From Duganella margarita (lineage in GTDB: Bacteria; Pseudomonadota; Gammaproteobacteria; Burkholderiales; Burkholderiaceae_D): a stretch of 64,000 nt of DNA. Location of the stretch: the NCBI RefSeq assembly GCF_009857535.1, contig NZ_WWCS01000001.1:124001-188000 (forward strand), read 5' to 3'. The position numbers and the translations under genes are program-made. The first letter of the stretch is position 1. Every line of letters starts with the position of its first letter. Shown in pieces: positions 32,118 to 42,275 of this stretch. The notes beneath the pieces were generated by a model. The model had not been told where the DNA came from. It worked only from the letters and a program-made list of their open reading frames with translations, and made no database searches.

Positions 32118-32139
32118 CATTTCAAATAATATCGAAATG
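32118..32139 (-). promoter_or_regulatory. Probable ArsR operator
   Basis: CATTTC (32118-32123) and GAAATG (32134-32139) are inverted repeats separated by an AT-rich ten-base spacer (AAATAATATC), about 30-50 bases upstream of arsR. The TTCGATAT-ATTTGAA type core resembles known ArsR sites. Confidence 0.6.
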
Positions 32140-32149
32140 AATCGCAAAA

Positions 32150-32404
32150 TTAATTGGACACGAAGCCGGAGCGGATATCGATCAGTTCGGAGGCGGGCAG
32201 TGCGCGCTGCACGTCGGCAATCGCAGTGGCGAGGGCGGCGGCGGCGCTGTCGGCGGGACGGCGGAAGTCCAGCACCAGGTTGCCGGCGCGGTTGAAGCTC
32301 ACCAGCGCATCCTCGCAGCCGCCGGCGGCCAGTTGCGCCGACAGCTGGTCGTAGTCATAGCCGTGGTTGGCCAGCCGGTATCTGAGCGTAAAAGCGAATT
32401 CCAT
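32150..32404 (-). CDS. Small hypothetical protein upstream of arsR
   Basis: An 84-residue protein beginning MEFAFTLRYRLANHGYDYD, with a strong GGGAGGAG Shine-Dalgarno 4-5 bases before the ATG. The repeated alpha/beta pattern (CEDALVSFNRAGNLVLDFRR; TAIADVQRAL) suggests a small compact fold. I do not recognise a family. It lies 60 bases upstream of arsR on the same strand. Confidence 0.7.
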   Translation of the reverse strand: MEFAFTLRYRLANHGYDYDQLSAQLAAGGCEDALVSFNRAGNLVLDFRRPADSAAAALATAIADVQRALPASELIDIRSGFVSN

Positions 32405-32488
32405 CGTGCTCCTCCCATCAGCACTCCAGAATAGGCCGACACCGTCAGCCGCGTTTGGGGCATCGCAAAGGGCACGAAAATGCGGACG

Positions 32489-32750
32489 AAAAAAAAGCCC
32501 ACATCGCTGCAGGCTTCGTTCCAATGTATTACCTATGCTTCAATCGTACCGGGCTCCAGGGCTATCTGCCAAGTGAGTCGGCGTCTCGGGCGCCCATGCT
32601 ATCTGCGTGGTGCCCCCAACGTGTAAATCGACTAATGTCTTCGGGATTACAACTCCAGCGTCTGCGTCACCTGCGCCATCGAACTTACACAACTCTGGGC
32701 GCGGCGCATCGGCCGGATGTGGGACTGTTTGCAGGGCAAACCTCAACCAC
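32489..32750 (-). ncRNA. Candidate structured non-coding RNA (about 260 nt)
   Basis: A gene-free stretch of 384 bases carries, on the minus strand, a promoter (TTGTGC at 32786-32781, 18-base spacer, TACACT at 32762-32757) and ends in a strong terminator (nine-base stem AAGCCTGCA/TGTGGGCTT with a GCGA tetraloop, then six or more U; 32489-32516). Inside, GTGTAAGTTCGAT and ATTAGTCGATTTACAC can pair, so the RNA is likely structured. It shows no tmRNA, 6S, SRP or RNase P hallmarks that I can recognise. An alternative is a long 3' untranslated region of the yihY-like gene. Confidence 0.5.
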
Positions 32751-32771
32751 AAACAAAGTGTACCACAGTTT

Positions 32772-32786
32772 TTGTGCGACGCACAA
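32772..32786. promoter_or_regulatory. 15-base palindrome over the candidate ncRNA promoter
   Basis: TTGTGCG and CGCACAA are perfect inverted repeats around one base. The site overlaps the -35 box of the candidate RNA and begins two bases past the stop codon of the YihY-like gene. It could be an operator for the RNA or a stem ending the upstream message. Confidence 0.45.
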
Positions 32787-32788
32787 AT

Positions 32789-33703
32789 TTATTTTGAAAT
32801 CGTTTCGGTGACCAGCGGCTTGGGCGCCGGCTGCGGCGCTTCGCGGCCAGCACGTTCAAACTCGGAAATCACCTGCGCGCCGAACAGCAGGAGGGTGGCG
32901 CCGATCTCCAGGCTGAACATGACAATGATGGCAGTGGTCATCGAGCCGTACACCACATTCACCTGCGACAGCGTGGAGAAATACCACACCAGGATGCGCC
33001 GGGCGATTTCCCACAGCAGCGCCGCCGTCACGCCGCCGATCAGCGCATGCGACAGCGACAGCCTGCCCACCGGCATCACCAGGTAGATCGACGACAGCAC
33101 CAGCACTTCGCCAGCCAGTCCTAGCAGATACAGCAGCACGCCCGACACGCCATTCAGCGACCAGCTGTAGCCGAACAGCTGCACGCTTTCCTCGCCCATC
33201 ACCTGCAAGCTGCCGGCCACCAGCGTCACCAGCAGCATGCCGACGCCCAGCGACAGGATGTAGCAGTAAGGCATGACCGCCGAAATCAGGAAATGCCGCC
33301 GCCGGATTTCCACCCGGTGCTTGAAGATCACGCACATGGCGTTTTCCAGCACCGTGAAAGCCAGCGAACTGAAGAACAGCATGGTGATCACCAGCACACC
33401 GCCGACCAGGTCGCGATGTTCGAGGAAATGCGCCACCTCGGCCACAATGGGTTGCGACTGCCCCGGCACCAGCCAGTTCAGATAGCGGCCGACGGCCGCC
33501 AGCAGCTCATCCTGCGCAATAATGTGCGACAGCGCCACCACCGCCAGCATCAGCAGCGGCAGGATCGACAGCAGCGAGTAATACGCGACCGCACCCGCCA
33601 GCAGCAGGCCTTGGTTGGCGCGGAAGCCCTTCAGGCATTGCAGCGTGAAATCCATGGGATGACCGGCCACATAGGCCAGCGCCCGGCGGTTGAGTAAGTT
33701 CAT
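32789..33703 (-). CDS. YihY/BrkB-family inner-membrane protein
   Basis: A 304-residue YihY/virulence factor BrkB family protein, long misannotated as RNase BN. It has about six membrane helices: GLLLAGAVAYYSLLSILPLLML, LVGGVLVITMLFFSSLAFTVLE, FLISAVMPYCYILSLGVGMLL, GVSGVLLYLLGLAGEVLVLSS and others. The ATG at 33703 (MNLLNRRALAYV) fits the family start. The C-terminal tail is short and charged. The transport or structural role is unknown. Confidence 0.88.
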   Translation of the reverse strand: MNLLNRRALAYVAGHPMDFTLQCLKGFRANQGLLLAGAVAYYSLLSILPLLMLAVVALSHIIAQDELLAAVGRYLNWLVPGQSQPIVAEVAHFLEHRDLVGGVLVITMLFFSSLAFTVLENAMCVIFKHRVEIRRRHFLISAVMPYCYILSLGVGMLLVTLVAGSLQVMGEESVQLFGYSWSLNGVSGVLLYLLGLAGEVLVLSSIYLVMPVGRLSLSHALIGGVTAALLWEIARRILVWYFSTLSQVNVVYGSMTTAIIVMFSLEIGATLLLFGAQVISEFERAGREAPQPAPKPLVTETISK

Positions 33704-33723
33704 CTTGTCATTGTAGGCACGGT

Positions 33724-35406
33724 TCAGTGCGCGGTATGTGCGGCGACGTCCAGATAGCGCCAGTTGGTGAACTCCACCGGGTGGCGCCGGTAATTTTTCA
33801 GCCACGGCTGTTGCAGGTCGGCAGAGATGGGATGGGTCAGCAGCACCCACGGCGTGTAGGCATGGATGAGTTGCGCCAGTTCATCATACAGCGCGGTGCG
33901 TTGCGGCGATTCTCCCAGCAAGCGGGCTTGCTCGTAACGTTGATTGTAGGCAGGCAGGTTGAAGCGCGCGTAGTTGGCGCGGCCTGCGTTGGGGCCGTAC
34001 AGCAGCTGATAGAAATTATCGCCATCGGGGAAGTCGGCTACCCAGTTGGTCTCAAACATCATCACCGAACCAAGGCGCGAAGCCTTGATGATTTCGGTTT
34101 TCTTGTCGCTCTTGAAGGTGACGTTGAGGCCGATGGCGTTGAGGTTCTTGCGCCACAGCTCGTCGCGCAGGCGGCCGACGGTGGAGGCTTCGCTGTGCAT
34201 CACCAGCGTCAGTGGTTTGCCGTCCGGCTGCGCGCGGTAGCCATTCTTGCCCTTGCGGTAGCCGTAGCGGTCCAGCAGCGCGTTGGCCAGCGCGGGATCG
34301 TAGGCGACCGGGCTACGGTAGTTGGGATCGTTGCCGAGTACGTTGGGCGGCAGCGGCGTGACGGCCGGCAGCGCCAGGCCTTTTTTCATCTGCGCAATGT
34401 CCTCAGCGCTGTTGTAGCCGAGCGCGATGGCGCGCCGCAGCGCCAGTTTCTTTTTGCTGTAGCCGCCGATCAACGGATCGTCCATGTTCATCCACATGTA
34501 ATACGTCTGCAGCACTGGAAACGGCGCCAGCACGATGCCCTTGCGCGCCAGCTCGGGCTGCAAGTGGTTGTCGGCGGTCAGCACCATTTCCTTCATCGAC
34601 TCCGGCACCTGCTCCAGGAAATCGAATTCGCCATTCAGGAAGCCCAGCACGCGCGACTGGTATTCCTCGACGATCTTGATCTCGATGCGGTCGAGGATGG
34701 GCAGGCGCTGGCCCTGGAATTCGGTCGGCCGGAAATCGCGGTTGGCCAGCAGCACGATCTGGTCGCTGCGCTGCCAGCTGCCGATCTTGAACGGGCCGGT
34801 GCCGATCGGATGGTTGCCGGCTTGCGCGCCGTAAGCCTGCACCACTTCGCGCGCCACCACCGACGTGGCCGGCATCGCCAGGTAGAACAGGAAATTGGGA
34901 TCGGGCGCTTTCAGGCGGATGCGCAGCGTGAACTTGTCCACCGCCTCGATGCCAGCCACGCCGTCGAACAGATACAGCCACGGCGATTTCAGCGCCGGAT
35001 CGTGCAGGCGCTTGAGGCTGTAGACGTAGTCGTCGGCGGTGGCCTGCCGGTGCACGCCGTGAAAAGCAGCGTCCGGCGTGAAATACACGTCCTGGCGCAG
35101 ATGGAAAGTGTAGGTCTTGCCGCCGTCGCTCAGCTCCGGCATGGCGGCGGCCGTATTGGGGATCAGCTTGACCGGGCGGGCCAGGTAATCGTAGCGCAGC
35201 AGCGGGTCGAACAGGTTTTCCAGCAGGCTGAGGCTGGCGACGTCGGAGGCGACCGCCGGGTCGAGCGCGGTTTCGCCGGTGCTGAGGAAAGCGTGCAGGA
35301 CTTTTTGCCCAGCATGGGCTCCGGCGTTCGCCGGAGCGACGGCGGTGACGGCGGCGACGGCCAGCGCCAGCACAGCGGCTGCCCAAGTTTTCAGCATCCT
35401 TCCCAT
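33724..35406 (-). CDS. Peptide ABC-transporter substrate-binding protein (SBP family 5)
   Basis: A 560-residue DppA/OppA-type periplasmic binding protein. The signal peptide is MGRMLKTWAAAVLALAVAAV with cleavage near ANA-GA. The SBP_bac_5 core is visible in LLENLFDPLLRYD and TYTFHLRQDVYFTPDAAFHG, which leads into the VYSLKRLHDP region. It should bind oligopeptides. No permease or ATPase genes are adjacent, so it is an orphan. The ATG at 35406 has GAGGAA seven bases upstream. Confidence 0.9.
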   Translation of the reverse strand: MGRMLKTWAAAVLALAVAAVTAVAPANAGAHAGQKVLHAFLSTGETALDPAVASDVASLSLLENLFDPLLRYDYLARPVKLIPNTAAAMPELSDGGKTYTFHLRQDVYFTPDAAFHGVHRQATADDYVYSLKRLHDPALKSPWLYLFDGVAGIEAVDKFTLRIRLKAPDPNFLFYLAMPATSVVAREVVQAYGAQAGNHPIGTGPFKIGSWQRSDQIVLLANRDFRPTEFQGQRLPILDRIEIKIVEEYQSRVLGFLNGEFDFLEQVPESMKEMVLTADNHLQPELARKGIVLAPFPVLQTYYMWMNMDDPLIGGYSKKKLALRRAIALGYNSAEDIAQMKKGLALPAVTPLPPNVLGNDPNYRSPVAYDPALANALLDRYGYRKGKNGYRAQPDGKPLTLVMHSEASTVGRLRDELWRKNLNAIGLNVTFKSDKKTEIIKASRLGSVMMFETNWVADFPDGDNFYQLLYGPNAGRANYARFNLPAYNQRYEQARLLGESPQRTALYDELAQLIHAYTPWVLLTHPISADLQQPWLKNYRRHPVEFTNWRYLDVAAHTAH

Positions 35407-35495
35407 GATTCCTCGCACGGTAAAGCGGCAGCTTATAACTTTTTGGGCTTGCTTACCCGCTATACTTTGCAAATTGCCCACTGCATACACGAAAA

Positions 35496-36734
35496 ATGTC
35501 GCTCAACTACATCTGGTCTGGCTTCTTCCTGGTGGGATTTCTGGCCGCGTTGGCGCAGTTCCTGTTCCTGGGCGACACGGAAATCTTCAAGCGCATCATC
35601 GACGGCACCTTCGACTCGGCCCGCACCGGCGTAATGGACATCGCCCTGCCGCTGGCTGGCGTGATGACGCTGTGGCTGGGCATCATGAACATCGGCGAAA
35701 AAGCCGGCGCCATCGACCTGCTGGCCAAACTGATCGCGCCGTTCTTCTCGCGCATCTTCCCCGGCGTGCCGTCCAACCACCCGGCCACCGGCCACATGGT
35801 GATGAATTTCTCGGCCAATCTGCTGGGCCTGGACAACGCCGCCACCCCGTTCGGCCTGAAGGCGATGGAAAGCCTGCAAACGCTCAATCCCAACAAGGAC
35901 GAGCCGACCGATGCGCAAATCATGTTCCTGGTGCTGCACACCTCGGGCCTGACCCTGATTCCGCTGGCCATCATGGCGCAGCGCTCCATCCTCGGCGCGG
36001 CCGATCCGTCCGACATCTTCATTCCGTGCATGGTGGCGACCTATGTGGCGACCATGACCGGCATCATCGCCGTGTCCATCCGCCAGCGCATTAATCTGTT
36101 CAACCGCGTGGTGGTGGGCTGGCTGGGCGGGATCACCGCCTTCATCGTCGGGCTGGTCTGGTACTTCACCAACTATTTGACCAAGCCGGAGATTGAAACC
36201 TTCTCCAAAGTTTTCAGCAACTTCGTGCTGATGGCCGTGATCGGCGGCTTCATCATCGGCGCGCTGCGCAAGAAGGTCAACGTGTACGAGGCGTTTATCG
36301 AAGGCGCCAAGGGCGGCATCCAGACTTCGCTGACCGTGATTCCGTATCTGGTCGGCATGCTGGTGGCGATCAGCGTGATCCGCAACGCCGGCCTGCTGGG
36401 CTTTGTGGTGCAGGGCTTCAGCTGGCTGTTCAGTCATCTTGGCGTCAACACCGATTTCGTCTCGGCACTGCCGACTGCGCTGATGAAGCCGCTGAGCGGC
36501 AGCGCCGCCAAGGCCATGATGATCGACACCATGCAAACCTATGGCGTCGATTCCTTTGTCGGCCGGCTGGCCTGCGTGTTCCAGGGCTCGGCCGACACCA
36601 CTTTCTACATCGTCGCGCTGTATTTCGGCTCGGTCGGCATCCGCAAGACGCGCTACGCGATCTCCTGCGGCCTGATCGCCGACTTCGCCGGCGTGCTTGC
36701 TGCGATTGCGATTTCCTATGTCTTCTTCCACTAA
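35496..36734 (+). CDS. SpmA-SpmB fusion, nucleoside-recognition (Gate) domain membrane protein
   Basis: A 412-residue membrane protein joining SpmA (N-terminal half; GVMTLWLGIMNIGEKAGAI) and SpmB (C-terminal half; YLVGMLVAISVIRNAGLL and GSADTTFYIVALYFG). Two Gate domains are expected, each with the conserved NxxGLDNAATPFGLKAM-type loop in the first half. The Spm name comes from Bacillus spore maturation, but the fused form is common in non-sporulating proteobacteria; its substrate is unknown. Its last 17 bases overlap dacB. Confidence 0.88.
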   Translation: MSLNYIWSGFFLVGFLAALAQFLFLGDTEIFKRIIDGTFDSARTGVMDIALPLAGVMTLWLGIMNIGEKAGAIDLLAKLIAPFFSRIFPGVPSNHPATGHMVMNFSANLLGLDNAATPFGLKAMESLQTLNPNKDEPTDAQIMFLVLHTSGLTLIPLAIMAQRSILGAADPSDIFIPCMVATYVATMTGIIAVSIRQRINLFNRVVVGWLGGITAFIVGLVWYFTNYLTKPEIETFSKVFSNFVLMAVIGGFIIGALRKKVNVYEAFIEGAKGGIQTSLTVIPYLVGMLVAISVIRNAGLLGFVVQGFSWLFSHLGVNTDFVSALPTALMKPLSGSAAKAMMIDTMQTYGVDSFVGRLACVFQGSADTTFYIVALYFGSVGIRKTRYAISCGLIADFAGVLAAIAISYVFFH

Positions 36735-38220
36735 ATTGTTACGTCGTCTCGTTGCTGCCGCGCTGATCGCCGCCGGCGCTGCCCACGCTGCCGATCTGCC
36801 GGAGCCGGTGGCGCGGCTGATGCAGTCGTCGAATATTCCGCCCGAAGCGGCCGGCATCATCGTCCTGCGCGGTGATACCGTGCTGGTGTCGCACAATCCG
36901 CAGCAAAGCATGCAACCCGGCTCGACCATGAAGCTGTTCACCACGCTGACGGCGCTGGAGCAGCTGGGACCGGTATTTCGCGGCCGCACCGAATTCCGCA
37001 GTAGCGCCGACGTCGTCAACGGCGTCCTGCAAGGCGACCTGATCCTGCGCGGCGGCGCCGATGCCGACTTCAACGAGGACGTGCTGGGCCACATGCTGCA
37101 AGCGCTGCGCAACCAGGGCATCCGCCGCATCAAGGGTGACATCATCGTCGACCGCCTGCTCTTCACGCCGTCGCGGCCGGATGTGGGGCAGCCGCCGTTT
37201 GACGAATATCCGTGGGCCTACTACAACGTCATCCCCAACGCGGCGCTGATCAACACCAACCTGCTGAAAGTGGAAATGCGTTCCACCGGGAACAAACTGT
37301 CGCTGGTGATGCTGCCGGAAATGGACAAAGTCAGCATCCGCTCGGAAATGAAACTGACCGACACCGCTTGCGGAAGCTGGGAAAACGGCTGGCGCACGCC
37401 GGACTATTCGCGCAAGGGCGACCGCATCGAAGTCGTGCTGCACGGCAGCTTCCCGAAAGACTGCACCAAATCCACCAGCATCAACGTGCTGGACAGCCAG
37501 GACTTCCTGGCGCGGCTGCTGCTGGCCGAATGGAGCAAGCTGGGCGGCTCATTGAGCGGCGAAGTGCGCGAAGCGGCCATCCCGGCTGCACCGGCCGATG
37601 CTGCACCCGCGCCGGCGACCACTACCCGTCTGCTGGCCGAACACGTCTCCCGCGCGTTGCCGGAAATCGTCCGCGACACCAACAAGCAATCCGACAACAC
37701 ACTGGCCCGCACCATCTTCCTCAGCCTGGGCAGCCTGGAAGCCGATCCGCAACTGGGCAGCAAACCGCTGCCACCGGACGCCGGCGGCGCCAGCACGCCG
37801 ATGCGCGCCGAAACCGCGATCCGCGCCTGGCTGCAGCAGCACAACATCGACGGCAACGGCCTGATCCTCGACAACGGCTCCGGCCTGTCGCGCAGCGAAC
37901 GCGCCACCCCGGCGCAACTGGCGGCCCTGCTGCAAGCGGGCCTGAAAAGCCTGTGGATGCCGGAATTCCTCGCCAGCCTGCCGGTCGCCGGAACCGACGG
38001 CACCATGCGCCGCCGCCTGAAGGAAAGCCCGGCTGCGCAGCGCGCGCGCCTGAAAACTGGTAGCCTGACCGGCATGATCGCCATCGCCGGCTACGTGCAG
38101 GACGCTAACAACCAGCCCTGCATCGTGGTCGCCATCCTCAACGACGCCCACGTCGCCAACGGCGCCGGCCGCGCCGTGCTGGACGAACTGGTCGACTGGG
38201 TCGCCCGTTCCGGCAACTAA
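36718..38220 (+). CDS. dacB: D-alanyl-D-alanine carboxypeptidase/endopeptidase (PBP4)
   Basis: A 500-residue class C low-molecular-weight penicillin-binding protein, exported by a Sec signal peptide ending AAGAAHA. The active-site motifs are SxxK in PGSTMKLF (residues about 67-70), SDN in [12 protein letters not shown] and KTG in [14 protein letters not shown]4 trims pentapeptide side chains and cuts peptide cross-links. It overlaps the spmAB fusion by 17 bases. Its neighbourhood contains other wall genes, although an operon with the murein-recycling genes is not implied. Confidence 0.94.
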   Translation: MSSSTKLLRRLVAAALIAAGAAHAADLPEPVARLMQSSNIPPEAAGIIVLRGDTVLVSHNPQQSMQPGSTMKLFTTLTALEQLGPVFRGRTEFRSSADVVNGVLQGDLILRGGADADFNEDVLGHMLQALRNQGIRRIKGDIIVDRLLFTPSRPDVGQPPFDEYPWAYYNVIPNAALINTNLLKVEMRSTGNKLSLVMLPEMDKVSIRSEMKLTDTACGSWENGWRTPDYSRKGDRIEVVLHGSFPKDCTKSTSINVLDSQDFLARLLLAEWSKLGGSLSGEVREAAIPAAPADAAPAPATTTRLLAEHVSRALPEIVRDTNKQSDNTLARTIFLSLGSLEADPQLGSKPLPPDAGGASTPMRAETAIRAWLQQHNIDGNGLILDNGSGLSRSERATPAQLAALLQAGLKSLWMPEFLASLPVAGTDGTMRRRLKESPAAQRARLKTGSLTGMIAIAGYVQDANNQPCIVVAILNDAHVANGAGRAVLDELVDWVARSGN

Positions 38221-38233
38221 TCAGGAGCACTGC

Positions 38234-39211
<978 letters not shown>

Positions 39212-39293
39212 AACACCAGACCACCCGCCGCCCCTTCTGCCGCCGCGCGGGCGAGCGGCGCGGCGGGCGGCAGGGCGCAGTTGGCGATGCAGC

Positions 39294-39323
39294 TTGACCT
39301 CATTGCGACAACTGTCGCATAAT
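39294..39323 (+). promoter_or_regulatory. Promoter with BlaI-like operator upstream of the blaR-type gene
   Basis: TTGACC (39294-39299), an 18-base spacer and CATAAT (39318-39323) form a plausible sigma-70 promoter. The palindrome TGCGACA-AC-TGTCGCA (39304-39319) lies in the spacer and touches the -10, and a partial second copy (GGCAACAGTCGCA) is 10 bases downstream. BlaI/MecI-type repressors bind such ACA/TGT dyads, but no blaI gene is in the window. Confidence 0.6.
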
Positions 39324-39352
39324 GATGGCAACAGTCGCACATGGAGTCGTTC

Positions 39353-41101
39353 GTGTCTATCTTCGCTATCTTTACCGGCCTTGAGCCGCTAGCCCTGCGC
39401 TTTGCGCTGGCCAGCGCCGGCTGCGTGGCCGCCGGTCTGGGCGTGTGGGCGGTGACGACCTTGTGCCGCCGCTGGCTGCCCGCCATCGCCGCGCAGCGTT
39501 CCGTGTGGCTGCTGGGCCAATGCACCGTCGCTGCGGCCTTCCTGCTGATCCTGTTGCCGCAAAGCGAACGCCTGCGCATGCTGCCGCCGATCGATATCGA
39601 AAACTACGCCACGCCAGCACCAACCGCGCACGCCGACGCCAGCCCCGCCGCTGCAACCGCCGCCATTGAAGACGCGCATGCCGCCATCACGCCGCAAACC
39701 ATCCTCGCCTGCACAGCCCAGGGCTGGCTGCTGCTGTACGCACTAGGCTTGAGCTACACGCTGATCCAGTTGCTGCGCACCCGCCGCACGCTGGACGCGC
39801 TGGCAGCCGCCGGCAACCGCACCAACGCCGCGCCGGTCCACACCATCGAAATCGACGCGCCGATCTCGCCGATGCTATTCGGCCTGCTGCGTCCACGCCT
39901 GCTACTGCCGCTGCACCTGCGCGGCTTTGATGAAGACCAGCGCCAGATGATCGTCGAACACGAACTGACGCACTGGCGCCGCCACGACCTGCAATGGGCC
40001 AGCGCTGGCATCCTGCTGCAAACACTGCTCTGGTTTAATCCCTTCATGCGCCTGCTGCGCAACCAGCTGTCGTGGGCACAGGAACTGGGCTGCGACCGCG
40101 ACGTGCTGCAAGGCCGTCCGCAAGCGCAACGCAAAGCCTACGCCGCCGCGCTGATCGCGCAACTGAAACTCCAGCAAACACCCATCGCCACCGCACTCGC
40201 CTTCGGCCACGTCACGCCGGACACGCTGGCCGACCGCATCGCCCTGATACGCACACCCGCCAAAGCGCTGCGAGGACCATGGACCCGCATCGCCACGCTG
40301 GCCGCACTGGCCGCCGTGCTGGCGACCAGCCTGGCGCTGCAACCATCGCTGGCATCGCAAAGCGCCAGCCTGCTGTCCTGCACCGCGCTGGTGGACGCCG
40401 CCACCGGCCAGCAACTGCGCCGCGACGGCCAGTGCGGTGAACGCGCCACGCCCGCCTCCACCTTCAACATCGTGGTCGCGCTGATGGGCTACGACAGCGG
40501 CATCCTGACCGACGAACACACACCGGTCATCAAGTACCAGCCAAGTTACCCTACCTGGGACCACACCGACTGGCGCATCGACACCGATCCTTCCAGCTGG
40601 ATCAAATACTCCAACCTGTGGTACGCGCAGCAGGTCACCACGCGGCTGGGCGAAGACAAGCTGCAACGCTATATCAGCGCCTTCGGCTACGGCAACCAGG
40701 ACGTCTCCGGCGACGCCGGCAAGCACAATGGCCTGACCCAGTCGTGGGTGGAATCCTCGCTGGCGATTTCGCCCGACGAGCAGGTCGCCTTCCTGCGCAA
40801 AATCGTCAACCGCCAGTTGCCGATTTCCGCCAAAGCCTACGACATGACATCCCGCATCCTGCACCCGCAAACGCTGGCCAACGGCTGGACCATCTACGGC
40901 AAAACCGGCACCGGCTCGCCGCCTCTGATCAACAGCGACGACGACCGCCAGTACGGCTGGTACGTCGGCTGGGCCACCAAGGGTAGCCGCACCATCGTCT
41001 TCGCCAACATGACGCTGGACCACCGACAGGACGTCTTCGCCGGCCCGCGCATCCGCGACGCCTTCCTGCGCAACGTCGCCACCCAGCTCGACACGCTTTA
41101 A
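39353..41101 (+). CDS. BlaR1-like M56 metalloprotease fused to an OXA-type sensor domain
   Basis: A 582-residue membrane protein with about four N-terminal helices. The M56 peptidase domain has the zinc motif His203-Glu-Leu-Thr-His207 (VEHELTHWRRHD). A helix near residue 310 leads to a class D beta-lactamase-like domain (residues about 340-580) that keeps YGN, WVESSLAISPDEQVAFLR and KTG. The SxxK motif is S369-T-F-N372: Asn replaces the carboxylated Lys needed for acylation, and the SxV motif is SNL. GTG at 39353 is preferred because GGAG precedes it; an ATG at 39341 has no Shine-Dalgarno. It is 25 bases from ampC, so the pair looks like a beta-lactam response unit. Confidence 0.85.
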   Translation: MSIFAIFTGLEPLALRFALASAGCVAAGLGVWAVTTLCRRWLPAIAAQRSVWLLGQCTVAAAFLLILLPQSERLRMLPPIDIENYATPAPTAHADASPAAATAAIEDAHAAITPQTILACTAQGWLLLYALGLSYTLIQLLRTRRTLDALAAAGNRTNAAPVHTIEIDAPISPMLFGLLRPRLLLPLHLRGFDEDQRQMIVEHELTHWRRHDLQWASAGILLQTLLWFNPFMRLLRNQLSWAQELGCDRDVLQGRPQAQRKAYAAALIAQLKLQQTPIATALAFGHVTPDTLADRIALIRTPAKALRGPWTRIATLAALAAVLATSLALQPSLASQSASLLSCTALVDAATGQQLRRDGQCGERATPASTFNIVVALMGYDSGILTDEHTPVIKYQPSYPTWDHTDWRIDTDPSSWIKYSNLWYAQQVTTRLGEDKLQRYISAFGYGNQDVSGDAGKHNGLTQSWVESSLAISPDEQVAFLRKIVNRQLPISAKAYDMTSRILHPQTLANGWTIYGKTGTGSPPLINSDDDRQYGWYVGWATKGSRTIVFANMTLDHRQDVFAGPRIRDAFLRNVATQLDTL

Positions 41102-41126
41102 CCCACCACCCATCCAAGGAGACATC

Positions 41127-42275
41127 TTGTCTACACTGAGCCGCATGGCATTTGCCATCGCAGCAGGCTGCTGCATACCCGTCGCCGGCGCTGCCGACCT
41201 GCAAACCGTGGTCGATCAGGCCATCAAACCGATCATGAAAACGTATGACGTGCCGGGCATCGCCGTCGCTGTCACCGTCGACGGCAAGCCGGCGTTCTTC
41301 AGCTACGGCGTGGCGTCCAAGGAGAGCGGCGCACCGGTCAGCGAACACACGTTGTTCGAACTGGGCTCGGTCAGCAAGACCTTCACCGCCACCATGGCGT
41401 CGTATGCGCTGGTGCAGGGCAAGCTGTCGCTGGGCGATCATCCAAGCCACTACGTGCCCAAGCTGAAAGGCGCGCCGCTCGACAAAGCCACGGTGCTCAA
41501 CTTCGGCACGTACACCGCCGGCGGCCTGCCGCAGCAGTTTCCGGATGACGTGAGCGACGACGAGCAAGGCATGCTGGCTTACTTCGGCCACTTCAAGCCG
41601 AGCGCCGCGCCGGGCCAGGTGCGCGTTTATTCAAATCCCAGCCTCGGCATGTTCGGCCACCTGGCCGGCCTGTCGCTGAAAGCCGATCCGGCCGACGTTC
41701 TGGAAAAGCAAATCCTGCCCAAACTGGGCATGGATAACACCTTCATCCGCATACCACACAGCGCGATGACCAATTACGCCTGGGGCTACAACCAGGACAA
41801 CAAGCCGATACGCATGGGGCAGGAGCTGTTTTCGGCCCACACCTACGGCGTGCGCTCCAGCACCTCGGACCTGATCCGCTACGTGCAGGCGAATATCGAT
41901 CCGAGTCACCTCGACGCCACGCTGCGCAGCGCCATCGAAGGCACGCATGTGGGCTACTACCGCATCGGCGGCATGGTGCAGGGACTGGGGTGGGAGCGCT
42001 ATGCGATGCCGGTGTCGCTGGACACGCTACAGGACGGCAACTCCAGCAAGATGAGCCGCGAAGCCAATCCGGCCACGCTGCTGACGCCACCCAAGCCACC
42101 ATCCGACAATGCCTGGTACAACAAGACCGGCGCCACCAACGGCTTCGGCGCCTACGTCGCCTTTGTGCCGTCGAAGAAGATCGGCATCGTCATTTTGGCG
42201 AACAAGAATTATCCGATCGCCGAGCGCGTCAAGGCCGCTTACGCGATCCTGTCGCAGCTGGAATCTGGGCGCTGA
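41127..42275 (+). CDS. ampC: Class C beta-lactamase (AmpC-like)
   Basis: A 382-residue serine hydrolase with a signal peptide (MSTLSRMAFAIAAGCCIPVAG). The active site motifs are Ser81-Val-Ser-Lys84, Tyr168-Ser-Asn170 and Lys333-Thr-Gly335, the AmpC set SxxK/YxN/KTG. The TTG start at 41127 has an AAGGAG ribosome binding site; a later ATG at 41145 is the alternative. It follows the BlaR1-like gene by 25 bases. It probably hydrolyses cephalosporins in the periplasm; activity against specific drugs cannot be read from the sequence. Confidence 0.92.
   Translation: MSTLSRMAFAIAAGCCIPVAGAADLQTVVDQAIKPIMKTYDVPGIAVAVTVDGKPAFFSYGVASKESGAPVSEHTLFELGSVSKTFTATMASYALVQGKLSLGDHPSHYVPKLKGAPLDKATVLNFGTYTAGGLPQQFPDDVSDDEQGMLAYFGHFKPSAAPGQVRVYSNPSLGMFGHLAGLSLKADPADVLEKQILPKLGMDNTFIRIPHSAMTNYAWGYNQDNKPIRMGQELFSAHTYGVRSSTSDLIRYVQANIDPSHLDATLRSAIEGTHVGYYRIGGMVQGLGWERYAMPVSLDTLQDGNSSKMSREANPATLLTPPKPPSDNAWYNKTGATNGFGAYVAFVPSKKIGIVILANKNYPIAERVKAAYAILSQLESGR

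Noticed and set aside
32489..32750. tmRNA, 6S RNA, SRP RNA or RNase P as identity of the candidate RNA
   Set aside because: I find none of the hallmarks: no tRNA-like ends or tag frame, no 6S-like open bubble with a closing stem that I can trace, no GGAAGGAAGCAG SRP loop and no RNase P core.
32540..32752. 70-residue frame on the minus strand within the candidate RNA
   Set aside because: It starts at a TTG without a ribosome binding site and its product has no recognisable features; the promoter/terminator layout fits a non-coding RNA better.
39341..39352. ATG at 39341 as start of the BlaR1-like gene
   Set aside because: No Shine-Dalgarno precedes it, while GGAG lies six bases before the GTG at 39353; the difference is four residues and does not affect the function.
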